From Quinella sp. 2Q5 (lineage in GTDB: Bacteria > Bacillota > Negativicutes > Selenomonadales > Selenomonadaceae): DNA of 43,314 bases. The notes beneath the pieces were generated by a model, which saw nothing but the letters and a program-made list of their open reading frames with translations, made no database searches and was not told where the DNA came from. Positions 6,639-15,705 of this stretch are shown in pieces; position 1 is the first letter of the stretch; each line of letters starts with the position of its first letter. The stretch is from NCBI GenBank assembly GCA_015206785.1, contig JADEZQ010000014.1, positions 1-43,314 on the forward strand, written 5' to 3'. Position numbers and translations under genes: made by a program.

Positions 6639-9076
6639 AAAAATTTTTGATCGTTGACGGCAACAGCATCTTCTATCGCGCGTTCTATGCTATGCCGAGC
6701 TTGACTGCGCCGAGCGGCGAGCCTACGGGGGCTGTCTTCGGCTTCGCGAATATCCTGCTGAAAATTTTGCGCGAACGTGAGCCCGACCTCGTTGCCGTCG
6801 CATTCGACACGGCGAAGAAAACTTTCCGCAACGAAATTTTTTCCGACTACAAGGCGACGCGTCCGCCCATGCCCGACGAACTTGCCGCACAACGCTCAAT
6901 CCTGCGCGAGTTCATCGACGTCATCGGCATCAAGACCTGCGCGGCGACCGGTTATGAGGCTGACGACGTCATCGGCACGTTGGCAGGGCAGGCGTGCGAA
7001 AGTTTCTTCGTCGAGATTCTCACGGGCGACCGCGACGCGTTTCAGCTCATCAACGCCACGACGAACGTCCTGTTCAACACCAAGCGCGACGTCACAGTTT
7101 ACGACGAGCAAAAGTTCCGCGACGAATTTGGTTTCGCGCCCGCGCTCCTCGTCGACTTCAAGGGCTTGAGCGGCGACAAGTCCGACAATATCCCCGGCGT
7201 TAAGGGTATCGGCACGAAGACTGCCACCGACCTCATCAAAACGTTCGGCACCGTCGAAAATATTTTGGCGCACCGAGCAGAAGTCACCTCCGCCAAAATC
7301 CGCGACGCTCTGGAAAATTCCGCCGAACTTGCCGCAACGAGCAAACGCCTGGCGCAAATCGTTCGCGACGTGCCCGACATCACCTTTGCCGCGGAAAATT
7401 TTGTCGTCACGCCCGACCTCGCCCGCGCAGAAGATTTTTGCGACCGCTACGCCCTCAACCGTCTGCGCCAAAAAATTCATGAGCTTTTTGACGCCGCGCC
7501 GACAATTGAGCCTGCCGCCGAGCTGAAGCCGATTGACTTCGCGAAAATTTTTCCCGCAGAGACCGTGACGATTGCCCGCGCAGAAGATTCGTTCGCCGTG
7601 AAAATTTTTGGCGGGGAAATTTTTTCCGCCACCGCTGCCGACGTCCAACGCCTCTTCGACAACTTCACGGGCAAGATCATTTTGCGCGACGTGAAAAAGT
7701 TTCTGCACGAATTCAACGTCCGCGACCTCACGAAAGTTTTTGACGCCGACCTCGCCGCTTATCTGCTTCACCCCGAACGCGACAAGCCCGACCTCGCCAC
7801 CGACGCCGCCGCACTCGAATCGGCTGCGATCCGCGACGAAAAATTTTTGGACGACGCCGACCTGACGAAGCTTTATCGCGAAATTGAATTGCCGCTCACG
7901 GACGTGCTCTGCCGCATGGAAAACCGCGGTGTCTTCGTCGACCGCCAACGTCTGCAAAAAAAATCCGCCGACATGAGCCGACGCATCGCCGCGCTGGAGA
8001 TGAGCATTTACGAGCTGGCGGGCACGGCGTTCAACATCAATTCGCACAAGCAACTCGGCGACGTCCTGTTCAACCGACTGAACCTGCCGCACGCCAAGAA
8101 GACCAAGAGCGGTTACTCGACCGACGCCGAAGTTCTTGAGAACCTGCGCGGGCTTCACCCGATTATCGGGGCGATTCTCGACTTCCGCGCACTGACCAAG
8201 CTCAAGTCGACGTATCTGGACGGGCTTTGCAAACTCATCGGCGACGACGGCAGAGTTCACACGAACTTTAACCAGATGGTCACGGCGACGGGCAGACTGT
8301 CCAGCTCCGACCCGAACCTGCAGAACATTCCCGTGCGCACCGCTGAGGGCAGGGAGATTCGCGCGCTGTTCGAGCCCGGCGACGGTTTCGACTGCATCGT
8401 CTCGGCTGACTATTCGCAGATTGAACTGCGGCTGCTGGCTCACATGAGCGGCGACGAAAATTTGATTGACGCCTTCCGCCGCGGGCAGGACATTCACGCA
8501 CGCACCGCCGCCGAAGTTTTTTCCGTGGACGTGGACGCCGTGAGTGCCGACCTTCGACGCAAAGCCAAGGCCGTCAACTTCGGCATCGTCTACGGCATCA
8601 GCGATTACGGTCTGGCTCGCGACTTGCACATCACTCGCAAAGAAGCCGCCGACTACATCGCCCGCTACTTCGCGCGATATCCCGGCGTGAAAAATTTTTT
8701 GGACGAGACCATTGCCAAAGCCCGCACCCTCGGTTACGTCACGACCATGTTCGGCAGACGCAGGACATTGCCCAACATCAACGGCAAGAACTTCAACCTG
8801 CGCGCCTTCGCTGAACGTGTGGCAATGAACACGCCGATTCAAGGCTCCGCCGCCGACATCATCAAGCTGGCAATGATCCGTGCCGAAGAAAATCTTCGTG
8901 ACTTCAAAAGCCGCATCATCATTCAGGTGCACGACGAACTTGTCCTTGAAGCTCGCGCAGACGAACTCGCCGCCGTTGAGCAAATCGTTCGCTCGGCAAT
9001 GGAGGGCGTGGCTGATTTGTCGGTGCCGCTGGTCGTCGACGTTCATCACGGCGCAAACTGGTCGCTTGCCAAGTGA
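6635..9076 (+). CDS. polA: DNA polymerase I, proofreading-deficient type
   Basis: An 813-residue protein. Residues 1-285 are the 5'-3' exonuclease (IVDGNSIFYRAFYA, GYEADDVIGTLA, SGDKSDNIPGVKGIGTKTA). Residues about 290-400 are a shrunken 3'-5' exonuclease remnant without the DxE metal-binding motif. Residues about 400-813 are the family A polymerase: motif A DYSQIELRLLAHMSGD with D592, motif B with KAVNFGIVYG, and motif C VHDE with D767. It acts in Okazaki fragment processing and excision repair. It is shorter than the E. coli enzyme, as in many Firmicutes. The ATG overlaps the previous stop by 4 bp. This gene is unusually dense in AAAATTTT blocks. Confidence 0.97.
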   Translation: MKKFLIVDGNSIFYRAFYAMPSLTAPSGEPTGAVFGFANILLKILREREPDLVAVAFDTAKKTFRNEIFSDYKATRPPMPDELAAQRSILREFIDVIGIKTCAATGYEADDVIGTLAGQACESFFVEILTGDRDAFQLINATTNVLFNTKRDVTVYDEQKFRDEFGFAPALLVDFKGLSGDKSDNIPGVKGIGTKTATDLIKTFGTVENILAHRAEVTSAKIRDALENSAELAATSKRLAQIVRDVPDITFAAENFVVTPDLARAEDFCDRYALNRLRQKIHELFDAAPTIEPAAELKPIDFAKIFPAETVTIARAEDSFAVKIFGGEIFSATAADVQRLFDNFTGKIILRDVKKFLHEFNVRDLTKVFDADLAAYLLHPERDKPDLATDAAALESAAIRDEKFLDDADLTKLYREIELPLTDVLCRMENRGVFVDRQRLQKKSADMSRRIAALEMSIYELAGTAFNINSHKQLGDVLFNRLNLPHAKKTKSGYSTDAEVLENLRGLHPIIGAILDFRALTKLKSTYLDGLCKLIGDDGRVHTNFNQMVTATGRLSSSDPNLQNIPVRTAEGREIRALFEPGDGFDCIVSADYSQIELRLLAHMSGDENLIDAFRRGQDIHARTAAEVFSVDVDAVSADLRRKAKAVNFGIVYGISDYGLARDLHITRKEAADYIARYFARYPGVKNFLDETIAKARTLGYVTTMFGRRRTLPNINGKNFNLRAFAERVAMNTPIQGSAADIIKLAMIRAEENLRDFKSRIIIQVHDELVLEARADELAAVEQIVRSAMEGVADLSVPLVVDVHHGANWSLAK

Positions 9077-9146
9077 ACGGCTGTAACTGAGCGCGGCGTC
9101 CGACGTATAAGCGGCAGAAAAATTTTCCGTGAGGAGGCGGACCGTG

Positions 9147-9527
9147 ATGAAAAAATTTCTTGCAACGTTCTTCGTGGCTGTGATGATGGTGGCTTTGAGC
9201 CCGCGTGCCTTCGCTGAAGTCCACATCGGAATTGATTCGGCGGATTTCGTCCTTGACCGCAACCAAATCGTCTTGCACACGACGGTTTACAACACGCTCG
9301 ACTGCCCCGTCCACATGACAAACTTCATCGTCAAGAACCTGAAGATTTACGACGCCGACAGAAATTTGATTTGGGAGAGCGGCGTGAATTTCGACGGGCT
9401 CAACGTGCCCATTGACGCCAACGGCACCGTCAACATGACCTTCACGCTCGACAACGCAAACCCGCCCAATTACAACGGCACGATCTTCATCGAGGACGAC
9501 TCGCTCGTCGTGTGGTCTGCCGACTAA
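9147..9527 (+). CDS. Small exported protein of unknown function
   Basis: A 126-residue protein with a Sec signal (MKKFLATFFVAVMMVALSPRAFA) and a mature part of about 103 residues rich in alternating beta strands (VLHTTVYNTLDCPVHMTNFIVKNLKIYDAD), which suggests a small immunoglobulin-like sandwich. I do not recognise the family. The start ATG at 9147 is 9 nt after AGGAGG (9132-9137); a GTG at 9144 is possible. It lies 70 bp after polA with no clear terminator between them. Fold is inference. Confidence 0.75.
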   Translation: MKKFLATFFVAVMMVALSPRAFAEVHIGIDSADFVLDRNQIVLHTTVYNTLDCPVHMTNFIVKNLKIYDADRNLIWESGVNFDGLNVPIDANGTVNMTFTLDNANPPNYNGTIFIEDDSLVVWSAD

Positions 9528-9551
9528 TGGAGACCGTCACCCGTCACCGAA

Positions 9552-9615
9552 GCCGACAACGAGGCCGCCCATTGCCAGCAAAAGAAAGTAGATATAAACG
9601 CAGTCGCAGTGAGCA
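9552..9615 (+). repeat. Intergenic repeat, short copy 1
   Basis: It begins with GCCGACAACGAGGCCGCCCA like the full copies, then jumps directly to TTGCCAGCAAAAGAAAGTAG and the GATATAAACGCAGTCGCAG tail. The hairpin-forming middle is missing, as if deleted between the two ends. A 34-bp core is identical to short copy 2 at 10039-10086. Confidence 0.85.
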
Positions 9616-9650
9616 ACAGCCGCCGCTGTCAACCGTCACCCGTTTCCTGA

Positions 9651-9786
9651 GCCGACAACGAGGCCGCCCATGGACGGGCGGCCGCCGGCATACGACGTCG
9701 TGATGCGTCGTTGCCGGCTCGGTGGTCCTTTTCTTTGCTACTTTCTTTTGGACCGGCAAAAGAAAGTAGATATAACCGCAGACGCA
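9651..9786 (+). repeat. Intergenic three-hairpin repeat, full copy A
   Basis: Ordered hairpins: GGCCGCCC/GGGCGGCC (9662-9683, loop ATGGAC); CCGGCA-T-ACGACG paired with CGTCGTTGCCGG (9685-9718, one bulge); and the perfect 13-bp stem CTACTTTCTTTTG/CAAAAGAAAGTAG (9738-9769, loop GACCGG), followed by a GATATAACCGCAG tail. Nearly identical to copy B. Confidence 0.92.
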
Positions 9787-9843
9787 GTGAACAGACACTG
9801 ACGCAGTGAGCAACCGCAAACGCAACCGTCACCCGTCACCGAA

Positions 9844-9981
9844 GCCGACAACGAGGCCGCCCATGGACGGGCGGCCGCCGGCATACGACGACGTGATGCG
9901 TCGTTGCCGGCTCGGAGGTCCTTTTCTTTGCTACTTTCTTTTGGACCAGCAAAAGAAAGTAGATCTAAACGCCAACGCAGT
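9844..9981 (+). repeat. Intergenic three-hairpin repeat, full copy B
   Basis: It repeats copy A in the same orientation about 193 bp downstream with only a few changes, for example GACGACG for GACGTCG in the second hairpin and loop GACCAG instead of GACCGG in the third (stem 9931-9943 with 9950-9962). The conservation of stems alongside loop changes suggests structure matters or that the copies are recent. Confidence 0.92.
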
Positions 9982-10038
9982 GAGCAGACGCAGTGGAAAA
10001 CACCGACGACAGTCATCAACCGCAACCCGTTGCCGCGA

Positions 10039-10086
10039 CCATTGCCAGCAAAAGAAAGTAGATATAAACGCAAACGCAGTGAGCAG
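10039..10086 (+). repeat. Intergenic repeat, short copy 2
   Basis: The segment CCATTGCCAGCAAAAGAAAG and the following TAGATATAAACGCA match short copy 1 exactly; the CAGACACTGACGCAGT tail just downstream also occurs after full copy A. Hairpins one and two are absent. Confidence 0.85.
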
Positions 10087-10125
10087 ACACTGACGCAGTA
10101 TCAACCGACGAAAGGAGCTGCACCT

Positions 10126-10551
10126 TTGCATAGACCTACGCAAGAACAGATCATAGAATTCTTCCACGCCAACACCGTCATTGACTTCATGGAGATTGAC
10201 GTCGTGCCCACGCCCGACGGCGAAGCTCGCTTGGAACTGTGCGCCGATTCTCGCCACGCCAATCTGTATTCGATGGCGCACGGCGGAGTTTTGACGACGA
10301 TGGCTGATACCGCGATGGGTGCCAAATGTCTGGCTCTCAACAAACGCGTGGTCACTATCTCGCTGACGATTGAGTTCATGCACGCGGTTATGACCAACAC
10401 GCCGCGCATCATGACCGACGCGAAGGTTTTGCACGACGGGCGCAAGACTATGGTCTGCGAATGCCGCATAGTCGACGCAAAGGGCAAGCTCTACGCCAAA
10501 GCCAACGCGACCTTCTTCGTGACGGGCAAGCTCTTCGACGACGAGGCTTAA
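10126..10551 (+). CDS. PaaI-family hotdog thioesterase
   Basis: A 141-residue single hotdog-fold protein. The motif MAHGGVLTTMADTAMGAKC (HGG at 52-54, D61) is the acyl-CoA binding and catalytic signature of the PaaI/YbgC-like 4HBT superfamily; the later strand VTISLTIEFMHAV and the ending KANATFFV fit too. It should hydrolyse acyl- or aryl-CoA thioesters in the cytoplasm; the exact substrate cannot be told. I chose TTG 10126 because AAAGGAG at 10111-10117 is 8 nt upstream. The repeat array lies immediately 5'. Confidence 0.88.
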   Translation: MHRPTQEQIIEFFHANTVIDFMEIDVVPTPDGEARLELCADSRHANLYSMAHGGVLTTMADTAMGAKCLALNKRVVTISLTIEFMHAVMTNTPRIMTDAKVLHDGRKTMVCECRIVDAKGKLYAKANATFFVTGKLFDDEA

Positions 10552-10633
10552 CGAAATTCTTGCGCCGCTCAAATCGGTTTCTAATGATGGTGCTCTAGAC
10601 TTCAGCCAACGAAAGATTTGGGAGGTTTTGGAG

Positions 10634-11479
10634 ATGTTGAGGACAATGAAACTTCTCGGCGTGTTGTTGGCGGCAATGATCATGTCGATAGCCACCGCCG
10701 CAGAAGCATCCACGGATTGGAACGCGAACGTCATCCAGGTCAAAGCAGTTGCGCCGTACCCGACTGTGGCGACGAACAGTGCCGAAGCGGAATATCGCGC
10801 ACGCACCGCCGCAATGGCAATCGCGCGGCGAGATTTGCTGGCGGAAGTCAAAGGCATCCAAATCGATTCGACCACCACCGTCGAAAACGGAATGCTCACC
10901 AGCGATTTGATCGTGCAGAAGGTCAGCGGTTTGCTAAGGGGCGCACGCGTCGTCTCGGAGGGGGCAACTGTCGGCGGCTATGAAGTCGTCATGGAGTTGC
11001 CGCTGTTTGGTAGCCAAAATTCTCTGGCAAGTGCCGTCATCGAACGCACGCCGACGCAGACGGTTGAACCGTTCCCAACGCCCGCACCGACTTACACACC
11101 GCCCGTGCCGACTTATACGCCGCCCGCACCGACCTATAAGCCGTCGACTTCGGGCAACTACACCGGACTCGTCATCGATTGCCGCGGATTCAGTCTCAAG
11201 CCCGTGATGAGCCCCGTTATCTTCGACGCGAACTACAGGACAATCTACGGTCACAAATATCTTGACATCGACAAAGTTATCCGCGACGGCATGGCAAGCT
11301 ACGCCCGCGACCTCAGCGAAGCTTACCGCGCAGGCTCAAACCCGCTCGTCGTGCGCGCCATCGGCATTGACGATTTGAACGCAGACCCCGTCATCAGCAT
11401 GGAAGACACCGACCGCGTCCTCTACGAAAACGAAAGCTCCCACTTCCTGGAAGACACCGCAGTCGTCTTCCTGTATTGA
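10634..11479 (+). CDS. Exported LPP20-like protein with proline/threonine linker
   Basis: A 281-residue protein. The N-terminus is a signal peptide (through IATAAEA). Residues about 25-135 (AEYRARTAAMAIARRDLLAEVKG, then VVMELPL) resemble the LPP20/FlgT N-terminal fold found in secreted lipoproteins, but there is no lipobox cysteine. Residues about 140-175 are a repetitive TYTPP/PAPTY linker. The C-terminal domain (LVIDCRGFSLKPVMSP, RVLYENESSHFL) is typical of proteins of this type in Gram-negative bacteria. Start ATG 10634 follows GGGAGG at 10620-10625 by 8 nt. A terminator follows the stop. Function is unknown; an outer-envelope or motility role would be a guess. Confidence 0.72.
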   Translation: MLRTMKLLGVLLAAMIMSIATAAEASTDWNANVIQVKAVAPYPTVATNSAEAEYRARTAAMAIARRDLLAEVKGIQIDSTTTVENGMLTSDLIVQKVSGLLRGARVVSEGATVGGYEVVMELPLFGSQNSLASAVIERTPTQTVEPFPTPAPTYTPPVPTYTPPAPTYKPSTSGNYTGLVIDCRGFSLKPVMSPVIFDANYRTIYGHKYLDIDKVIRDGMASYARDLSEAYRAGSNPLVVRAIGIDDLNADPVISMEDTDRVLYENESSHFLEDTAVVFLY

Positions 11480-11497
11480 ACTTGCCGCGCAGATCTC

Positions 11498-11525
11498 TTC
11501 CTCCTCACGGGGGAAATTTTTTTTT
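11498..11525 (+). terminator. Rho-independent terminator after the LPP20-like gene
   Basis: TTCCTCC (11498-11504) pairs with GGGGGAA (11509-11515) around a 4-nt loop and is followed by nine Ts. It separates this unit from the first giant RTX gene. Confidence 0.85.
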
Positions 11526-11609
11526 GCGGCTTAATGTCGGACGTAAATTTGTCGAACTTTATTACAGACAGAAAATTTTCATCGGAAGGCAAAGAGGAGT
11601 GTGAACATA

Positions 11610-14600
11610 ATGGCAACCACACCGCAACAGGTTATTCAAAATTTCATGAACGCGCTGGTTAATCACGGCTTGACCACAAAGAACGAAGCTACCGGTGTCG
11701 CCATGTTGGATAAAGCGATTCAAGCATCAACGGACTACAGCGGCATTGAGAACGTCATCAACTGCATGAAGGCGGATCAAATCTCTGCCGAACGCGAAGC
11801 GGTTGAAGCCATCCTCGGCAAATCATATGCCGGCATGACCATCAAGGAAGCCGGCAGGGACGCTACCGCCAAGAAGAGCCAAATCGAAAACATGAAGGTT
11901 TCCATCTTCCTGAAAAAATATTGCGGCATCATCATGGGCAACGACGACACGGGCGCGATAACCGGTTCGGACGCCAACGTCTCCGTCGCGGCGGGCGATA
12001 CTTTCTACGGTGCAACTGCCTCAAGCGCGCAGACCTTCGGCAAAGGCACCACAAAGACCAGGACGAACATCGTGGACGAGAGCACCATCAACAAGACATG
12101 GCCTTCAACTCCCGTCAGCGAATTCATCACCACGGACACAAAATTGACGTTCAAGCTCAACGACGATACTCCGTTCGCCAAGCTCACCACCGACCAGCAG
12201 ACGATCTTCAAGGGTCTCTACAAATGGTGGGGCAACGAATGCACCAAACTCGTCGAAGATACTTACAAACTCGGCTTCGACAAGACGAAGTATAAATCGG
12301 TTATGTCGGACAACATCACCGTCAATTTCGTCAACAACAACAACAACACGCTCGCTTCGGCAGGCTACAGCTACTCCACCTCCGACGGCTCTGCCTCAAA
12401 CCTCACGCTCAACGTCAACATGAAGTTCTACAGCGGCATTGAAGAGACCAACTCCGACGGCTCAAGCACAGGCTCTTCCTTGTTGCTCGACCGCACGCTT
12501 GCCCACGAATTCACGCATACCGTCATGGAAACGAACGTCAAGTTCTTCACCAACCTGCCGCAGTTCATCAAGGAAGGTCTTGCCGAATTGACGCACGGCA
12601 TAGACGACGTCCGCTCCTACAGCATCCGCCAAGTCGCCTTGAACGATTCAACCCTGAAAAAAGCTCTCGGCTTCGGCACGGGCACCGGCGACGAGATTTG
12701 CTATTCGGGCGGCTTCATGTTCTTACGCTATCTCGCCAAACAAGCGACGCTCATGTCGTGGGCAAAGGAACTCAATCCATCGGCGGGCACATGGTCAGTC
12801 AACAAGACCACGGCAACCTACAGCGTCGGCGGCAAGGAAGTAGCCAAGATTGCCGGCTTGCGCAACGGGCTGTCGACGGCGGGCACCATGCTTGACGGCA
12901 TTACAGTCAGCGGCAAAACTATCACGCTCAGCCAAAAAGTTCTCGGCACCTCGAAGGTCACGCTCACCACTACCGACGGCTACAGCCTCGCCTTCGACAG
13001 CGACATGCAGACCAAGAAAGTCACCGTCAACGCGCCTTCGTGGAATATCAACAACGGCACCGCCATCTATCGCGGCGACACCACTGCGGGCTACAACCTC
13101 GACGGCAACACCGTAACCTACACCAAAGCCGCGGGCGGCAAGGAAATAGTCAGAATCACGGGGCTGGCGAAGTCCGGCATATCGTCCATTCCAATGAGCA
13201 ACAACGTCATCACGTTGACGGGCTCAATGCTGAACAACGGCAAGGTCACGCTCAAAGGCGACGGCTACACCCTGGCGACGGACACGGGCATCTCCGCCCC
13301 GACAGATCGCACGCCGTATTGGCAAGCAAAGAACGGCTCCGCCAAATATCTGCAGACGACCTCGGCGGGCTATACCCTCAGCGGCGACAAGAAGACGCTC
13401 AATTTCTTCAAGGAGAAGTCGACCAATCTGCTCACCCTCAGCGGGCTCAACAAGTCTCTCTCGTCCACAAACAGCACGTCATTGAGCGGCGTCACTGTCA
13501 TCGGCGACACCGTCACGCTCGGCGCAGGTGCTCTCGGCACCTCGAAGATCACGCTCAAGGGCGCGGGCTACAAGTTGGGCGAAGTGCCTGCGGGACACTC
13601 CTCCGCCCGCAACGAGAATCAGCTGGTCATCGGCGGCGGCAAGGCTGTCTATAAGAACGTCGACACCGCCTACTTCACCAAAGCAAACGACACCACGTAC
13701 AACTACACCAAGGAAGTCCTCAAGTCCACAATGGCGACGGTCACCGGTCTCGATAAGGCGGCAACGGACGGCGTCTCCGTCAGCGGCAAAGTCATTACTG
13801 TCACGGCGGACGCTCTGCCTTTGACCATCAAGGACAAGGCGAAGATCTCCCTCGGCAAGAACGACGACTACACCCTCGCGCTGGGCAGTGGGCTCAGCCA
13901 ATCCAAAGCGACGAAATCATATTGGTCTGCAAGCAAAGGCACCGCCAAATATCAGAAGGACATGACGGCGGGCTTCACCTTCAGCGACGACAAGAAGACG
14001 TTGACCTATTCCACGGCGAAAACCATCAATCCCCTCGTCATCAGCGGTCTGGACAAAACTTTGACGGATACCGAAGGCGGATTGAGCGGCATCTCCGTCA
14101 GCGCAGACAAAGTCGTCACGCTCGACAACAGAGTTTTGGGCGCGAGCAATGTCGCAATCAAAGGCACGGGTTACACCCTCGCGCTGGACTTCACGTCCTT
14201 TTACGCCGCGCGCAATTCCGCCGTGAAAGCTGATGTTTGGGCTGTCGGCGGCGGCAAGGCTGTCTATAAGAACGTCGAGCAGGGCTACTTCACCAAGAAG
14301 AACGACACAACTTACACCTACGTCAAAGAGAAGGCTCTGGCAACTTTGGCGACGGTTGCGGGCTTGAAGAAGACTGCCACCGAAGCCGACATCAGCTTGA
14401 GCGACAAAGTCATCACGATCAAATCGGAGGCCATCCTCGACACTCCGACCCACAACTCCAAGATCACCCTCGGCAAGAAAGACGACTATACGCTTGCGAT
14501 TGGCGACGGCGTCCCCAAACTGGAATACAACACACCGACTTTCACGTACGCCAAGGGCAAGGCAACCTACGCCGCCACCGTCAAGACTGCGGGCTACTTC

Positions 14601-15689
14601 GCCTCCGACGACCAAAAGACGCTCACCTACATCGCCGACAAGGACAAGAAGGGCAACGCCATCACGACGACCTTCGCGACGATTAGCGGGCTCGACAATC
14701 AGGCAACCGGCGGGCTCAGCGTCAGCGGCAAAGTCATCACTGTCACGGCGGCGGCTCTGTCATCAACGCTCAAGAACAACGCCAAAATCTCTGTCAAAGG
14801 CGACGGCTACACCCTGGCAATGGGCGACGGCGTAACGGGCATTGCGACGACCCCCGAAGACCGTTGGGCTGTCAAAGACACCACGGCGAAGTTGACGACA
14901 TTCACCGACACCAAAGGCTTCACCCTCAGCAACGGCTCCAAGACGTTGACTTACACGCTAAAGACCGTCAAGAAGGAAGTGGGCTCCGTCAACGGCATCA
15001 AGAAAGGACTCACCACCTCCGACTTTGCGACTTCGGCAAGCGGCACCAAAATTTCTTTGACGGCGGCGCAACTGGGCGACAAGGTCACTCTCGGCGGCGA
15101 GTACACCTTCGAGTTCGCGGCCGACTACAAAGACAAGACCATCAACGGTTCCTCGGCAGACAACACAATCACCGTCAAGGGCACGGGCAACGTCATCACC
15201 GCAGCCAAGGGCGACGACACCATTACCCTCGGCGGCGACAACACAATCATCTACAACAACGGCGACGGCGACGACCTCATCACCGGCTTCAAGGCGGGCA
15301 GCACGCTCAAGCTCGGCGGCTTCAAAGCGACGGATACAATCTCCATTGCCGCAGAAAGCAACGACGTCGTCATCACCCTCAAGAAGGGCAACACCAGCGG
15401 CTCCATCACCCTCAAGGACGCGAAGAACCTTTCCTTCGACATCTACGACAACGCCAAGACACCCAACGTCATTGCAAGCTACGGCAAAAGCTCCGGCATG
15501 GTCAGCGAATCCGAATCCATCGCCGCGACCGAAGACCTGCTCTACAGCGACAACTACGCCATGGGCTCAGACCTCAGCGACATCACGGGCGGCGACCTCG
15601 ACGACTTCTCCGTCACCAACATCGAAACGCAAAACGTCACCGACCTCACCGCCACGACACCCATCATCACTGCCACCGACAAGAAATAA
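11610..15689 (+). CDS. Giant metalloprotease-RTX protein 1 with eight ~95-residue stalk repeats
   Basis: A 1359-residue protein without a Sec signal. Residues 1-120 form a helical N-terminal module with C105GII and DTGAITG (113-119). Residues about 165-390 hold a zinc-peptidase domain: H299-E-F-T-H303, then E322 in EGLAELTHG, 19 residues after the second histidine, as in Peptidase-MA-like gluzincins. Residues 395-1176 are eight tandem domains of about 95 residues (aromatic residue, G-x-A-x-Y, AGY, KTLTY, ISGL, SGKVITV, KGDGYTLA). Residues 1177-1270 resemble degenerate RTX repeats (TITLGGDNTIIYNNGDGDD). The C-terminal RTX type and lack of signal suggest type I secretion; no secretion genes are in the window. 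ATG 11610 follows AGAGGAG by 10 nt. A paralogue follows. Domains are seen; surface or secreted proteolysis is inferred. Confidence 0.85.
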   Translation: MATTPQQVIQNFMNALVNHGLTTKNEATGVAMLDKAIQASTDYSGIENVINCMKADQISAEREAVEAILGKSYAGMTIKEAGRDATAKKSQIENMKVSIFLKKYCGIIMGNDDTGAITGSDANVSVAAGDTFYGATASSAQTFGKGTTKTRTNIVDESTINKTWPSTPVSEFITTDTKLTFKLNDDTPFAKLTTDQQTIFKGLYKWWGNECTKLVEDTYKLGFDKTKYKSVMSDNITVNFVNNNNNTLASAGYSYSTSDGSASNLTLNVNMKFYSGIEETNSDGSSTGSSLLLDRTLAHEFTHTVMETNVKFFTNLPQFIKEGLAELTHGIDDVRSYSIRQVALNDSTLKKALGFGTGTGDEICYSGGFMFLRYLAKQATLMSWAKELNPSAGTWSVNKTTATYSVGGKEVAKIAGLRNGLSTAGTMLDGITVSGKTITLSQKVLGTSKVTLTTTDGYSLAFDSDMQTKKVTVNAPSWNINNGTAIYRGDTTAGYNLDGNTVTYTKAAGGKEIVRITGLAKSGISSIPMSNNVITLTGSMLNNGKVTLKGDGYTLATDTGISAPTDRTPYWQAKNGSAKYLQTTSAGYTLSGDKKTLNFFKEKSTNLLTLSGLNKSLSSTNSTSLSGVTVIGDTVTLGAGALGTSKITLKGAGYKLGEVPAGHSSARNENQLVIGGGKAVYKNVDTAYFTKANDTTYNYTKEVLKSTMATVTGLDKAATDGVSVSGKVITVTADALPLTIKDKAKISLGKNDDYTLALGSGLSQSKATKSYWSASKGTAKYQKDMTAGFTFSDDKKTLTYSTAKTINPLVISGLDKTLTDTEGGLSGISVSADKVVTLDNRVLGASNVAIKGTGYTLALDFTSFYAARNSAVKADVWAVGGGKAVYKNVEQGYFTKKNDTTYTYVKEKALATLATVAGLKKTATEADISLSDKVITIKSEAILDTPTHNSKITLGKKDDYTLAIGDGVPKLEYNTPTFTYAKGKATYAATVKTAGYFASDDQKTLTYIADKDKKGNAITTTFATISGLDNQATGGLSVSGKVITVTAAALSSTLKNNAKISVKGDGYTLAMGDGVTGIATTPEDRWAVKDTTAKLTTFTDTKGFTLSNGSKTLTYTLKTVKKEVGSVNGIKKGLTTSDFATSASGTKISLTAAQLGDKVTLGGEYTFEFAADYKDKTINGSSADNTITVKGTGNVITAAKGDDTITLGGDNTIIYNNGDGDDLITGFKAGSTLKLGGFKATDTISIAAESNDVVITLKKGNTSGSITLKDAKNLSFDIYDNAKTPNVIASYGKSSGMVSESESIAATEDLLYSDNYAMGSDLSDITGGDLDDFSVTNIETQNVTDLTATTPIITATDKK
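12792..15137 (+). repeat. Eight tandem ~290-bp coding repeats in giant protein 1
   Basis: The eight units are divergent at the protein level, but parts are almost identical in DNA: the segment starting GGCGGCGGCAAGGCTGTCTA occurs near 13632 and again near 14244, exactly 612 bp apart, and GTCAGCGGCAAAGTCAT near 13782 and 14721. Units 3+4 and 5+6 alternate in type (AKYLQTT type, then GKAVYKNV type), which points to duplication of a two-domain block. Confidence 0.85.
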
Positions 15690-15705
15690 TCGATAGCGCA
15701 AGCTC

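Larger units (their letters stand above)
9528..10125. other. Gene-free 598-bp region filled with hairpin repeats
   Basis: No credible coding sequence is present between the small exported protein and the thioesterase. The region is an array of repeat copies separated by CGCAGTGAGCA-like tails and by short direct repeats such as GTCACCCGTCACCGAAGCC (9538 and 9829 areas). Open frames here are shadows of the repeat. The copies are listed as separate entries. Confidence 0.85.

Noticed and set aside
6896-9280. A 794-codon open frame on the minus strand opposite polA
   Set aside because: polA is certain on the plus strand; the antisense frame is open because of third-position GC bias, gives a low-complexity Val/Gly/Phe-rich product and has no ribosome binding site.
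9806-10093. Small open frames within the repeat array
   Set aside because: They follow the repeat, are rich in Arg/His/Ser and lack start signals.
9528-10125. A CRISPR array or tRNA cluster
   Set aside because: The repeats are long, hairpin-forming and unevenly spaced with related spacers; no cas genes are near and no tRNA cloverleaf can be drawn.
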